From Paenibacillus vini (GTDB taxonomy: Bacteria; Bacillota; Bacilli; Paenibacillales; Paenibacillaceae), in assembly GCF_018403325.1 (NCBI RefSeq), contig NZ_BOSL01000019.1:25463-89462 (forward strand): a stretch of 64,000 nt of DNA, given 5' to 3'. The notes beneath the pieces are model-generated. The model saw nothing but the letters and a program-made list of their open reading frames with translations, did not search any database and had not been told where the DNA came from. Positions within the stretch are counted from its first letter, which is position 1. Each line of letters starts with the position of its first letter. A program made the position numbers and the translations under genes. Below are positions 1 to 8,247 of the stretch, one piece after another.

Positions 1-264
1 CAGTTGCTTCCAGCCGCCGCCGGTATGCTCGTACCGGCATAGGAAGGCCGGGAACAGGCCGGACATAATCGGCAGGAAGAACAAGGCATGAAGCGTGGCC
101 ATGGCGCCGAGCATGACGGTCCAAGGGTTCGCATCGCTATACGACGTTTCGGTCAGCGCGCCGATCAACGTAGACAACAGGGGACTGGCCAGCAGAAGCA
201 GCCAGATGCGCGACTTCGACATTTTCAATCTTTCCGAAGACAAAACACGGAAAAAGGAGCCCAT
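1..264 (-). CDS. ABC-2 type transporter permease (partial, C-terminus outside window)
   Basis: Only the first 88 codons are present; the gene runs off the left edge. The ATG lies immediately after the TAA of the upstream permease (TAAATG), so the two are translationally coupled. The visible protein has a short charged N-terminus, a hydrophobic segment (about residues 18-30) and a second one (about 48-72), as in ABC-2 permeases of lantibiotic-immunity (LanEG) or bacitracin-export type. It is the third gene of an ATPase-permease-permease operon, the arrangement of LanFEG transporters. Function in export or removal of a membrane-active peptide is inferred from this layout. Confidence 0.75.
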   Translation of the reverse strand, partial: MGSFFRVLSSERLKMSKSRIWLLLLASPLLSTLIGALTETSYSDANPWTVMLGAMATLHALFFLPIMSGLFPAFLCRYEHTGGGWKQL

Positions 265-978
265 TTATTCCACATCCTTTCGGTTGAAGTGGATCATACC
301 CATCACCATGATAACGGCGCCGCAGATGATGCCTGCGCCGACGAACCAACTGGTATGAGGGCCGCTGTAACTGAAGGTCGGCCAATTGAGCGGGAACCAT
401 TCCGGAAGCTGCAGGGCAAACGGAGATATGATGGCTGCCGCTACCCCAAATGTCACCGGCAGAGCCTGGTTTCGGAAGGTTAGCGACAGCCACAACTGAA
501 GCGCGAGCAAAGGCAGCGCGCCCAGGTAAGGGAAGAAGCCCATCCGCAGGATGTCGCTCAGCGGAATATCAGTACCGAAACCAAGCGCCAGGCCCAGCAC
601 GATCGTAAAGATCGGCAGCAATATACAGGACGCCGTAAGCAGCAGAAAACAAAGCGTAAACTTGCCGCTGAACACGGCGGTTCTGGAAATAGGCAACGCC
701 AGAAGTTGTTTCCAGGAACTCATTTGATGTTCCACATTAGCCACCAAAGAGCTGACCAAGGTTACGCCCAGGTAAATCGCAATGGGAACGAAAATGACGA
801 CATTGTCGATCAGGCCGCCCCAGAGGTCCTCCGCGTACTGCTTTTTCAGGTAATCAAGCCGCAGCCCGAAATTGAGCGCCTGCATGGCGACAAGACCGAT
901 TGGGGCCAGAAAAATAAGGAACCAGATTCCTTTCCCGCGGATTTTGAGGAAGTCGGCCGACAAAGAACGTAGCATCAT
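265..978 (-). CDS. ABC-2 type transporter permease, LanE/LanG-like
   Basis: A 237-residue integral membrane protein with about six hydrophobic segments. The first is near residues 19-36, followed by a large extracytoplasmic loop to about residue 58, then membrane segments near 58-80, 105-130, 140-165, 175-195 and 210-230. The size and topology fit the permeases paired with BcrA/LanF ATPases. Its start codon overlaps the stop of the ATPase gene by 4 bp (975-978) and the next permease starts directly after its stop, so all three form one transcript. It probably forms the membrane channel with the partial permease at the window edge. The substrate is unknown; antimicrobial peptides are the usual one for the family. 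Confidence 0.85.
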   Translation of the reverse strand: MMLRSLSADFLKIRGKGIWFLIFLAPIGLVAMQALNFGLRLDYLKKQYAEDLWGGLIDNVVIFVPIAIYLGVTLVSSLVANVEHQMSSWKQLLALPISRTAVFSGKFTLCFLLLTASCILLPIFTIVLGLALGFGTDIPLSDILRMGFFPYLGALPLLALQLWLSLTFRNQALPVTFGVAAAIISPFALQLPEWFPLNWPTFSYSGPHTSWFVGAGIICGAVIMVMGMIHFNRKDVE

Positions 979-1892
979 GACCGGACTCCCTCCCCGATAA
1001 CTTCCATAAAAATATCTTCAAGCGACTTTTTATTCTGTTCCACCCGGTAAATGTCATGGCCGTTCTCGACCAGACGCTTGACGAGTTGGGCCACCTGCGG
1101 ATCTTTCATGCCCGGGAATACCAGCGTGCCCTCCTTCAAGATACCGGCAGCACCCAGGTCGCGTGCCAGCCAAAGCGCGGAATCGGGCTCGGAGACGACC
1201 AGCTCCATGTCATGCGAGGCTTGAAGCCGCAGATTCTGGATCGTATCCTGGAAAACCATTTGCCCTTCCCGGATGATACCTACCCGGTTGGCCATTTGCT
1301 CGACTTCGCCCAGCAGATGGCTGGAGACAAGCACGGTAATGCCGTACTGGGCCGGCATGCTCTTGATCAGCTCGCGGATCTCATGAATTCCGGCGGGATC
1401 AAGACCATTGGTCGGCTCGTCGAGAATGAGTAAATCCGGGCTGCCAAGCAGGGAGGCGGCAATGCCAAGCCGCTGCTTCATCCCGAGGGAGTAGCCTTTA
1501 ACCGCCCGGCGGGACTCACTCGTCAGCGAGACGATCTCCAACACCTCGTCGATGCGCGACTTCGGCGCGCCCAGGATGCGGCGGATCGCTTCCAGGTTGT
1601 CTACGGCGTTCAGATGGCCGTAATAGGACGGGTACTCAACGAGCGACCCGATCCGGCGGAGTATTGCGAGTTTATCCTTGCGCAGCTCGCGGCCGAAGAT
1701 GCGGATAGAGCCTTCAGTGGGCTGGATCAGACCGAGCAGCATGCGGATTGTTGTCGTTTTGCCGGCTCCGTTCGGGCCGAGGAATCCGTAGATATCCCCT
1801 TTGGCTATTTCCAGATTCAAATGGTCCACCGCTGGCCGTCCACGGTATTTTTTAGTTAAATCCTTCGTTTGAATAATCATTTCATGATTCAC
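975..1892 (-). CDS. ABC transporter ATP-binding protein, BcrA/LanF-like
   Basis: A 305-residue ATPase. It shows Walker A GPNGAGKTT near residue 40, the signature YSLGMKQRLGIA near 134, Walker B LLILDEPTNGLDP near 154 and a switch His in VLVSSHLL. The 80-residue C-terminal extension after the ATPase core is typical of BcrA/LanF proteins. A GTG start is chosen because GAGGTG lies about 7 bp upstream. It energises the two permeases encoded downstream. Three GTTTAAA motifs lie just upstream of its start and could bind the OmpR-type regulator encoded at 4510-5190. Confidence 0.92.
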   Translation of the reverse strand: MNHEMIIQTKDLTKKYRGRPAVDHLNLEIAKGDIYGFLGPNGAGKTTTIRMLLGLIQPTEGSIRIFGRELRKDKLAILRRIGSLVEYPSYYGHLNAVDNLEAIRRILGAPKSRIDEVLEIVSLTSESRRAVKGYSLGMKQRLGIAASLLGSPDLLILDEPTNGLDPAGIHEIRELIKSMPAQYGITVLVSSHLLGEVEQMANRVGIIREGQMVFQDTIQNLRLQASHDMELVVSEPDSALWLARDLGAAGILKEGTLVFPGMKDPQVAQLVKRLVENGHDIYRVEQNKKSLEDIFMEVIGEGVRS

Positions 1893-1924
1893 GTAATATC
1901 ACCTCGGTAATGATCATATCGTCC

Positions 1925-1972
1925 GAAGTTTAAAGGTGAAGGGGGGCCAAGTTTAAATTTTGTTTAAATCTT
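1925..1972. promoter_or_regulatory. Repeated GTTTAAA motifs upstream of the ABC operon
   Basis: GTTTAAA occurs at 1928, 1951 and 1962, i.e. 23 and 11 bp apart, about two and one helical turns. OmpR-family regulators bind direct repeats with about 11-bp spacing, and one is encoded 2.6 kb away. Read on the minus strand, a weak promoter TTCACC-N16-TATGAT follows. Binding is inference only. Confidence 0.35.
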
Positions 1973-1999
1973 TGGTTGGACCCCCACCAACCCAGCATT

Positions 2000-2182
2000 T
2001 AACGAATCGTATCGCGCTTATTTGCAAAAAAATGACCTCAAATCAGATCTAACGAACTCCAGCAGCGCTATTGAGTAAATTTAGGCATAGAAAGTAGCAG
2101 TTTGCTCGGAATAAGGTTACTTGGATTCGTTAGAATCTCAAAACGTGGTATTTAGCCCAAATAAGGTTTGATGAGTTCGTTA
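2000..2182. repeat. Dyad-symmetric TAACG-box intergenic element, copy 1
   Basis: Two rightward boxes (TAACG at 2000 and 2050) and two leftward boxes (CGTTA at 2128 and 2178) give spacing of 50, 78 and 50 bp. Each box begins a unit resembling TAACGRAC...CTTATTT. The same spacing recurs exactly at 58849-59031. A fifth degenerate half-unit (TAAAGAAACTCCAGC) sits at 2237. No coding potential is apparent. It may be a mobile palindromic element or a structured RNA. Confidence 0.8.
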
Positions 2183-2278
2183 GGCGCAGAGGGACCAGAA
2201 ACAGGAAGTTCACAGGCGGATGGCAAAATGGTTGCCTAAAGAAACTCCAGCGGTTATTGAGTACATTCAGCGAAAAGG

Positions 2279-2944
2279 TCAACCCAGTAACCCATACGTA
2301 CGGTAACGTAGCTGGCCTCCGGCGACGAACAGAAGACGGAGATCGACTAGTTTATGAAGAATTCTCCTTGCATGCTGAGGGGTTATTCTGAGGTGGGTCG
2401 CTAGCTCTGATGGTGTAAACGGGCGAAACTGCCGTCTAGCGTAACGAAGTGTCTCCGCTTCGAGCCAGGTCAAGGAAGAAGGTATATCCGTGCTGATAAA
2501 CTTTCCGATAAAAGCGAGCACCAGCTGTTGGCAGCGTTTGGGTTCGTCGGTGATGGAAGGATAGGCTACCGGGAGAAAAATCCAATCGTCCAATGCCATT
2601 AAACAGTGCCGCCAACATAAGTCTTTAAAGCGTCGTACATCGAGATCTCTTGCATGAGGTCCGTAACCTTGAATCTCGATGCCTCCCTTTGCTGCGCCAC
2701 CCGGCAGGTAGGCTAGATCCACGTAACGGTAGCCGTTGTTTGCATCTCGTACTTCCCATTCCGGATATAGGTGATCGAAGTTTTTTACGGCAGGGAACCA
2801 AACCGAACGCAAGAATTCAATTGTGCCATGGCCGAGACCCTTTTCCAATATTTCGCGTCTTCTAATGTTTTGTTCCTCCTCAATAGCTGCTTGAATCCAT
2901 TCCTTATAAGCTTGTTCGAACCTCAACATCGTTAATAACACCAT
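2279..2944 (-). CDS. Hypothetical protein with PD-(D/E)XK-like core and C-terminal winged helix
   Basis: The frame is open back to 3046, but no ribosome binding site supports a start there and a terminator-like hairpin lies at 2978-3035, so an internal ATG (2944, or 2929) is preferred, giving about 221 residues. The middle of the protein contains YRYVDLAYL followed by GIEIQGYGPHARD, a D...ExQ arrangement like the catalytic core of very-short-patch or DUF559-type nucleases. The last 60 residues (PFTPSELATHLRI onward) read as a winged-helix DNA-binding domain. I recognise it as a family common in Paenibacillus, with no assigned function that I know of. It sits between an ABC operon and a two-component operon on the same strand. 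Confidence 0.7.
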   Translation of the reverse strand: MVLLTMLRFEQAYKEWIQAAIEEEQNIRRREILEKGLGHGTIEFLRSVWFPAVKNFDHLYPEWEVRDANNGYRYVDLAYLPGGAAKGGIEIQGYGPHARDLDVRRFKDLCWRHCLMALDDWIFLPVAYPSITDEPKRCQQLVLAFIGKFISTDIPSSLTWLEAETLRYARRQFRPFTPSELATHLRITPQHARRILHKLVDLRLLFVAGGQLRYRTYGLLG

Positions 2945-2977
2945 CCTCTCATTCATTGGGTATTGGGGTAGAAAAGC

Positions 2978-3035
2978 AAAAAGCCGCCCTGACAACTTCG
3001 CCTCCCCATCGGGGAGGGAAATATGCCAAAGCGGC
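2978..3035 (-). terminator. Probable terminator of the two-component operon
   Basis: On the minus strand a GCCGC...GCGGC outer stem encloses a perfect CCTCCCC/GGGGAGG hairpin, followed by TTTTTGCTTTT. It lies 63 bp past the sensor kinase stop. The 5-bp outer stem is short, so confidence is moderate. Confidence 0.45.
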
Positions 3036-3097
3036 GTGTGCTTCACGACCGAACAATGAATATTTACAGTATAACCTATATGGACGATAACTCAATT

Positions 3098-4513
3098 TTA
3101 CTGAAGGGGATAAATGTACACCCTCGTTCCTCCTTCAGGATAAGACACCGTCTCCCGCACCAGCTCCATTTCCCGCAGCAGCAGATCGACGATTTGCAGG
3201 CCGAGCCCGGCACCCTTGGCAGGGGAAAGGGAGCCAAGTCCTGGGCCGCGATCGGCGATGACCAGCGCCGTTTTCCGGTGGCGCTGTTCGATCGAGATGC
3301 CGACATAACCGCCGGATCCCGCATGACGGACCAGATTCTGGAACAGGTTATCCAGTACGCGGCGGAAACCCTGCTCATCTATGTGCCAAATCAAGGGATC
3401 CTCCGGCAGATCGATATCGGCCTCGATTCCCGCTTTTTCCCACAGCGGGTACCAAGCGGCGGCGCTCACCCGCACGACGCGAAGCATGTCCCGATCCTCC
3501 AGATTCATAGCATAGCGTCCGCTGGCGAGCAGATTGTAGGATAGGAGATGATCGATGAGACCGCTCAGGTCATTAATCTTGGTCTCCATCAGCGCCAAGG
3601 CTTGTTGACCCTGATCCGACAATGGCTCTTTACGGAAGGAATAGAGCTGGCCCCCAAGCACGGTCAGCGGCGTCCGCAAGTCATGAGACAAATTACTGAT
3701 CAGGCTTTTGCGGAGCTCCTCCTCTTCATGTTCCCGGCGTCGGCTGTCATCGAGCTCATCAACCATATGGTTAAAGGCCTGCTCCAGGCGTCCGATTTCA
3801 TCGGGCCGGCCCAACGGGACGCGGACGGGCAATCCGTTCGGTCCGGTACGGGTCATGCCGGATTCCAACCGAAGCAGGCGTTTGCGGATGTCGCGAAAGA
3901 ATAAATACGAGATCAGAATAAAGAAGGAGAACATCAAGAAGATAAAGAATCCGTAAAACCGATAATCCCCTTCCCGGCCTCCGGTCAACGGTTTCATATT
4001 TTTGCGCGGGAGCTCAAACACCATAAAGCCTTGGCCAGCGGCCTGACTTTTGCCGCCAATAAAAGCGACGACGGTAAAAGGATCGGAATCCACGGCATGC
4101 TTCATATAGGCAACTGCATCTTCCGGCGTCCATTTGGACGGCAAACCGCTTTGTTCCGGCAATTGCAGGCGGGTCAGTCCCTCCGCATCCACCCAAAACA
4201 TAGAGGCATCAGGATAATCCTGCTTTAAAGCCCGAAGTCTTTCGTTAATTTCCTCGGGGGTTTTGCCGCTTAGAGATGAGGCTGCATTATGCCAAGCATT
4301 CTCCAATTGTAGTCCCGATCCGTAGGAACGGACGACCTCCGTTTTGTCTGGAACAGACGCGGGAAAGAAAGCCCGGTTGACGCCCCATGACGCCAAAAAG
4401 CTCACCGGGATCAGAATGGGTATAAATACAAGCGCGAAGCCGATGATGCCCAAATAGCGGGACAACAGCGAGTTGCGGAACTTCTTGAAAGGCTGGCCGC
4501 TGTGTCTTCTCAT
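3098..4513 (-). CDS. Two-component sensor histidine kinase
   Basis: A 471-residue membrane kinase. The first transmembrane helix is near residues 20-45, followed by an extracytoplasmic sensor region of about 140 residues and a second helix near 185-208. A HAMP linker comes next (about 208-260), then HisKA with the phospho-acceptor in SNLSHDLRTPLT near 275, an N-box (LDNLFQNLVRHA) and G-boxes (DRGPGLG, GAGLGLQIV). The start ATG overlaps the response regulator stop by 4 bp, so the pair is co-translated. It presumably senses an envelope signal and phosphorylates the adjacent regulator. Proximity to a LanFEG-like transporter suggests peptide-antibiotic stress, which is inference. Confidence 0.93.
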   Translation of the reverse strand: MRRHSGQPFKKFRNSLLSRYLGIIGFALVFIPILIPVSFLASWGVNRAFFPASVPDKTEVVRSYGSGLQLENAWHNAASSLSGKTPEEINERLRALKQDYPDASMFWVDAEGLTRLQLPEQSGLPSKWTPEDAVAYMKHAVDSDPFTVVAFIGGKSQAAGQGFMVFELPRKNMKPLTGGREGDYRFYGFFIFLMFSFFILISYLFFRDIRKRLLRLESGMTRTGPNGLPVRVPLGRPDEIGRLEQAFNHMVDELDDSRRREHEEEELRKSLISNLSHDLRTPLTVLGGQLYSFRKEPLSDQGQQALALMETKINDLSGLIDHLLSYNLLASGRYAMNLEDRDMLRVVRVSAAAWYPLWEKAGIEADIDLPEDPLIWHIDEQGFRRVLDNLFQNLVRHAGSGGYVGISIEQRHRKTALVIADRGPGLGSLSPAKGAGLGLQIVDLLLREMELVRETVSYPEGGTRVYIYPLQ

Positions 4514-5190
4514 GCCCGTACCCGGTAACCGATCCCGCGGATCGTCTCGATGATTTCGGGCGCGGCGGGGTCACGCTCCAGCTTTTCGCGCATATGGCGG
4601 ATATGCACCATTAAAGTTTTATCCCCGTCCAGATAGGGCTCACCCCAAACCGCCTCATAGATCTGTTCCTTCGTCATAATTTGACCTAAATGCCGCAGCA
4701 GGTATTGAAAAATGTGAAATTGCTTTCCCGTCAGCATAATTTCTTCGCCGGTTTCACGGTTCTTGATGATATTCTCCTTCTCATAGACGAGCAGGTGGCG
4801 AAGCTCCAGAGGTTCGGCTGAAGGAGGACCGCTGCGGCGGAGCAGTACTTCCGCCCTGGCAGCCAATTCATCGGGATGAAAAGGCTTGGTCAGGTAATCG
4901 TCGGCAAATTGCAATCCTTGCAGCTTGTCGTCGATAGAGGTTCGGGCGGACAGCATCAAGATCGGGAGTCCCGGATATTGCTTTTTGAGCCGCTGTCCGA
5001 CGGTGAATCCGTCCAGTCCGGGCAGCATGACATCGAGAATGGCCAAGTTGCACGAGGCTGCCTCCTCGATCGCCCGCTCTCCGCTGGTGAGCCAGGTGAC
5101 GCTATAGCCGCGCTCTTTTAAATCTCTGCTGACCCATTCCCCGATTTCGGGATCATCTTCAATATATAGAATGTTTTTGCCTGGTATCAT
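4510..5190 (-). CDS. OmpR/PhoB-family response regulator
   Basis: A 226-residue regulator. The receiver domain (about residues 4-118) has the acidic pair EDD near the N-terminus, the phospho-acceptor Asp in LAILDVMLPG near residue 52 and the conserved Lys in YLTKPF. A C-terminal winged helix (about 130-225) ends in GIGYRVRA. The ATG at 5190 is chosen because AAGGAAGG lies about 10 bp upstream and the receiver fold starts at once; the frame extends 34 codons further without domain content. It is the first gene of the operon with the sensor kinase and is divergent from the DUF438 gene. Targets are unknown; the GTTTAAA repeats near 1928-1968 are candidates. Confidence 0.93.
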   Translation of the reverse strand: MIPGKNILYIEDDPEIGEWVSRDLKERGYSVTWLTSGERAIEEAASCNLAILDVMLPGLDGFTVGQRLKKQYPGLPILMLSARTSIDDKLQGLQFADDYLTKPFHPDELAARAEVLLRRSGPPSAEPLELRHLLVYEKENIIKNRETGEEIMLTGKQFHIFQYLLRHLGQIMTKEQIYEAVWGEPYLDGDKTLMVHIRHMREKLERDPAAPEIIETIRGIGYRVRA

Positions 5191-5276
5191 AACTGGGATC
5201 CTTCCTTTCTGGCTTTTCGACTCTATTGTTGCAAATTGGTGAGGAAAAATAAACTGCCAAGAACAACATAATAAAT

Positions 5277-5294
5277 TTGTGATTCTGATCACAA
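5277..5294. promoter_or_regulatory. Fnr/Crp-type operator
   Basis: TTGTGATTCTGATCACAA is a perfect palindrome matching TGTGA-N6-TCACA, the site recognised by Fnr in Bacillus. It lies 112 bp upstream of the DUF438/hemerythrin start and 83 bp from the divergent response-regulator start. Confidence 0.75.
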
Positions 5295-5327
5295 GTTCAA
5301 ATTGCCCGCCATGTTACTTTTTTTATA

Positions 5328-5342
5328 TGAGAATGGTTATCA
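5328..5342. promoter_or_regulatory. Fur-family operator candidate
   Basis: TGAGAATGGTTATCA matches the 7-1-7 Fur consensus TGATAAT-N-ATTATCA at 12 of 14 defined positions. It sits 36 bp downstream of the Fnr-type palindrome, near the expected transcription start of the DUF438 gene. Confidence 0.55.
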
Positions 5343-5405
5343 ATTGAATTTTACTTATTGGTGTGCAAATAGATTGAGATGGAAGAACGAAGGGAGATCC
5401 GTGCA

Positions 5406-6665
5406 ATGAGCGAACTCATCAATAACCGGGAGCATGGGGTGCCGGAACAGTCGCGCCGTCAGGCTCTGCTGAAGGAAATCATCAAGGAGCTGCACCAGGG
5501 GAAGAGCGTGGAGGAAGTCAAAGCGCGTTTTGAAGAAGCGGTAGGCGATGTCACGGTATCTGAGATTTCCGCTATGGAGCATGCGCTGATGGAAGAGGAA
5601 GGCATTCCGGTTGAGGAAGTGCAACGGTTGTGTTCCGTGCATACGGCGATTTTTAAAGGATCGATTGAGGATATTCACCGTTCTTCCAAGCCGGAGGAGC
5701 AGCCCGGACATCCCGTGCATACCTTCAAACTGGAGAATCGCGAAATTGAGCGTTTGGTTAATTTTAAGCTGGAACTGCATCTGGATAAAATCCGGAAAGA
5801 AGACTCCGAGGACATCATATTAAAGCTGCTGGAGGATTTGAACCTGCTGATGGATCTCGACAAGCATTACAGCCGCAAGGAAAATTTGCTCTTCCCTTAT
5901 CTGGAGAAGTACGGGATCTACGGGCCGACCAAAGTTATGTGGGGCGTCGATGATGGCATTCGCATGATGATCAAGGAGGTCAAGGGCAAGCTGGCCGCTT
6001 ATGATGGGGACAAGGAGACGCTGTCCATTGATCTTGAGCGGATTATCCAGGAAGTGAATGCCATGATCTTTAAAGAGGAGAACATCCTGCTTCCGATGGC
6101 GCTTGAGAAATTAACGGAGGACGAGTGGGTGCGAATCGCCCGGGAATCCGACCAGATCGGCTTTTGCCTGACGGCTCCCGAGCAGGAATGGGTTCCTGAA
6201 CGCGTACCGCTTCCCGGCCTGGCGGCCGTAGAAGAGGAGGGGAAAGGCGAAACGCCACCGCAGGGCTTCGTGAAATTCCAAACCGGCATTTTGTCGGTGG
6301 AGCAGCTTGAAGCGGTCATGAATCACCTGCCCGTCGATTTGACCTTTATCGATGAGAATGATGTGGTCCGGTATTTCTCGCACGGCAAGGAGCGCATATT
6401 TGCGCGGACTAAAGCGGTAATCGGCCGTACGGTTCAGAACTGTCACCCGCCCCAAAGCGTACACGTCGTAGAAGAACTGTTGGCGGAATTTAAATCGGGC
6501 AAAAAGGATGCCGAGGATTTCTGGATTCCGGTCAAGGATAAATTTGTGTACATCCGTTACTTCGCGGTCCGCAGTGAGGACGGGCGTTATCTCGGAACTC
6601 TGGAATTCACGCAAAATATCGCACCGATCCGCGCCTTGGAAGGGCAAAAGCGGATATTGTCTTAA
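5406..6665 (+). CDS. DUF438 domain protein with hemerythrin-like and PAS domains
   Basis: A 419-residue soluble protein. An N-terminal DUF438 domain (about residues 10-85) is followed by a hemerythrin-like four-helix region (about 95-245, with His/Glu motifs such as HLDK, DKHYSRKENLLFPYLEKYG and FKEENILLPMA) and a PAS domain (about 295-415, starting at DLTFIDENDVVRYFS). Hemerythrin folds bind a di-iron centre that senses or carries O2 or NO, and PAS may read redox state. The ATG at 5406 has AGGGAG upstream; an earlier in-frame ATG at 5379 lacks one. The upstream Fnr-type and Fur-type sites suggest induction by oxygen limitation and iron status. A terminator follows. Confidence 0.88.
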   Translation: MSELINNREHGVPEQSRRQALLKEIIKELHQGKSVEEVKARFEEAVGDVTVSEISAMEHALMEEEGIPVEEVQRLCSVHTAIFKGSIEDIHRSSKPEEQPGHPVHTFKLENREIERLVNFKLELHLDKIRKEDSEDIILKLLEDLNLLMDLDKHYSRKENLLFPYLEKYGIYGPTKVMWGVDDGIRMMIKEVKGKLAAYDGDKETLSIDLERIIQEVNAMIFKEENILLPMALEKLTEDEWVRIARESDQIGFCLTAPEQEWVPERVPLPGLAAVEEEGKGETPPQGFVKFQTGILSVEQLEAVMNHLPVDLTFIDENDVVRYFSHGKERIFARTKAVIGRTVQNCHPPQSVHVVEELLAEFKSGKKDAEDFWIPVKDKFVYIRYFAVRSEDGRYLGTLEFTQNIAPIRALEGQKRILS

Positions 6666-6674
6666 CATAATGGA

Positions 6675-6714
6675 TAGCCCCGATTTCCTTGGGTAGGAGT
6701 CGGGGTTGTTTTTA
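6675..6714 (+). terminator. Rho-independent terminator
   Basis: An AGCCCCGA...TCGGGGTT hairpin is followed by GTTTTTA, directly after the DUF438 gene. Confidence 0.75.
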
Positions 6715-6940
6715 TATCGGCATGGGCGTACTGCTCTCGCATATCGTTTCCATTCCACAGTAAGGACAGGCCGCCTATACCCTTGCCGGAAGGACCTGGC
6801 CGGACACTGAACTTATGGGGCTGTGATCGTTGTCATATTGCCCGGAAGCCTTGTCTTTACTGGATTCTCGGTCTCCCTGCGTCTCTTGACCGAACGGGAG
6901 GGTTCGCTTATAGTTGGTACGTAGGAATATTCTTTTTTAA

Positions 6941-7182
6941 GGTTGTCCAAAAAGTCATTTTTCCACGACGAAGTAGATCAGGATGAGGATTCGACGTCGA
7001 ATCCTGAATTCAGCCGGGCCTTCCGTTGCTCACGTACCTCATGAGCAAATGCTTACGAAGTCGTTTTCTACGAAAACGTTTAGCTCTGCTACTCAGTCCC
7101 TATCTTCATCCAACCTAAAGCGTTTTGTAAAAACGCACTTCGGAAGGATAAGCTTCGGTCCTGAAAACCTGACTTTTTGAAC
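6941..7182 (+). repeat. MITE-like 242-bp element, copy 1
   Basis: The ends are inverted repeats (GTCCAAAAAGTC and GACTTTTTGAAC). Three internal palindromes lie at 6987-7004 (GGATTCGACGTCGAATCC), 7062-7078 and 7120-7136. An inverted copy sits at 52258-52500, nearly 90 percent identical by eye, with all three palindromes kept. There is no transposase frame. It occupies most of the gap before glcK; I see nothing else convincing between 6715 and 6940. Confidence 0.85.
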
Positions 7183-7229
7183 TCGAACTTTTATCATTTA
7201 CTATTTAAGAGAAAAAGGTGGCTTGTACA

Positions 7230-8180
7230 ATGTCTGAAAAAATCTACATTGGTGTTGACCTGGGCGGGACGGCGATTAAAGTCGGCATCTGTAATGAGGA
7301 AGGTCAGCTTCTTCATACTTACGAAGGGCCCACCGAAACGGAGAAAGGCGCGGAGACGATCATTAATAACATTGAGCGTTACGTTCGCCTGATTGTGGAA
7401 CAATCCCCTTTTGAGTGGGAGCAAGTGGCAGGTGTAGGTGCCGGGGTGGCCGGCTTTACTAACGTTCGCGAAGGCATTATTATTTTTGCGCCGAATGTAG
7501 GTTTGAAGGATCTTCACATCCGTGAAATCTTGGAAGAACGTTTGGGCAAGCCGATCAAAATAGACAACGACGCCAACGTGGCAGCACTCGGCGAGGCTTG
7601 GGGCGGCGCAGGCAAAGGCGTCGAAAATTGCGTATGCTATACCCTGGGCACCGGGGTCGGCGGCGGTATTATCATTGACGGCAAAATTTATCAAGGCTTC
7701 TCCGGCCTGGCTGGGGAACTTGGACATATGGCTGTCGTTCCCGATCTGGAAGCGATTCAATGCGGCTGCGGCCAAATGGGTTGCCTGGAGACGGTTTCTT
7801 CGGCTACCGGAATCATTCGGATGGCTAAGGATGCCGTTGCCCGCGGCGAACGTACGTCTCTTGCCCTTGTGGACAACATCATGGCGAAGGATGTATTCGA
7901 CGCGGCTAAAGCCGGCGACGAAACGGCTGTACGCATCGTAAACCGTGCTGCATTCTATCTTGGGAAATCGCTGGCCGCAGTAGCTGTCGTGCTGAACCCT
8001 GAACTGTTCATTATCGGCGGCGGCGTTTCTAAAGCCGGTGATATTCTGTTTGATGAAGTACGCAGTGTGTTTGCGAAGCATACTCCTGAACCGGTTCAAA
8101 AAGGATTGCAAATCGTTCCCGCTTCTTTGGGCAACGATGCCGGAATGGTTGGGGCCGCCGGTTTGTTCCTTCGTTCTTAA
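7230..8180 (+). CDS. glcK: Glucokinase, ROK family
   Basis: A 316-residue cytoplasmic kinase that phosphorylates glucose with ATP to glucose-6-phosphate. It shows the N-terminal phosphate loop GVDLGGTAIKVG, the catalytic Asp in KIDNDANVAALGEA and the ROK zinc motif CGCGQMGCLE near residue 175. The length is standard. The ATG at 7230 has AAAAAGGTGG upstream; a GTG four codons earlier overlaps that site. It leads the rapZ-yvcK-whiA-HPr block, so sugar entry into glycolysis is encoded beside carbon-flux regulators. A MITE-like element ends 48 bp upstream and may carry or separate its promoter. Confidence 0.96.
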   Translation: MSEKIYIGVDLGGTAIKVGICNEEGQLLHTYEGPTETEKGAETIINNIERYVRLIVEQSPFEWEQVAGVGAGVAGFTNVREGIIIFAPNVGLKDLHIREILEERLGKPIKIDNDANVAALGEAWGGAGKGVENCVCYTLGTGVGGGIIIDGKIYQGFSGLAGELGHMAVVPDLEAIQCGCGQMGCLETVSSATGIIRMAKDAVARGERTSLALVDNIMAKDVFDAAKAGDETAVRIVNRAAFYLGKSLAAVAVVLNPELFIIGGGVSKAGDILFDEVRSVFAKHTPEPVQKGLQIVPASLGNDAGMVGAAGLFLRS

Positions 8181-8247
8181 TTAGCAGTAATCAGGAATCC
8201 ATGCAAGAGATATAGAGGAATAGGAGACTTTGCGAGGAGGGAAAAGG

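Noticed and set aside
6715-6940. A possible tRNA-like fold or small gene before the MITE-like element
   Set aside because: A CTCCC/GGGAG stem exists, but no cloverleaf, start signal or recognisable peptide could be supported.
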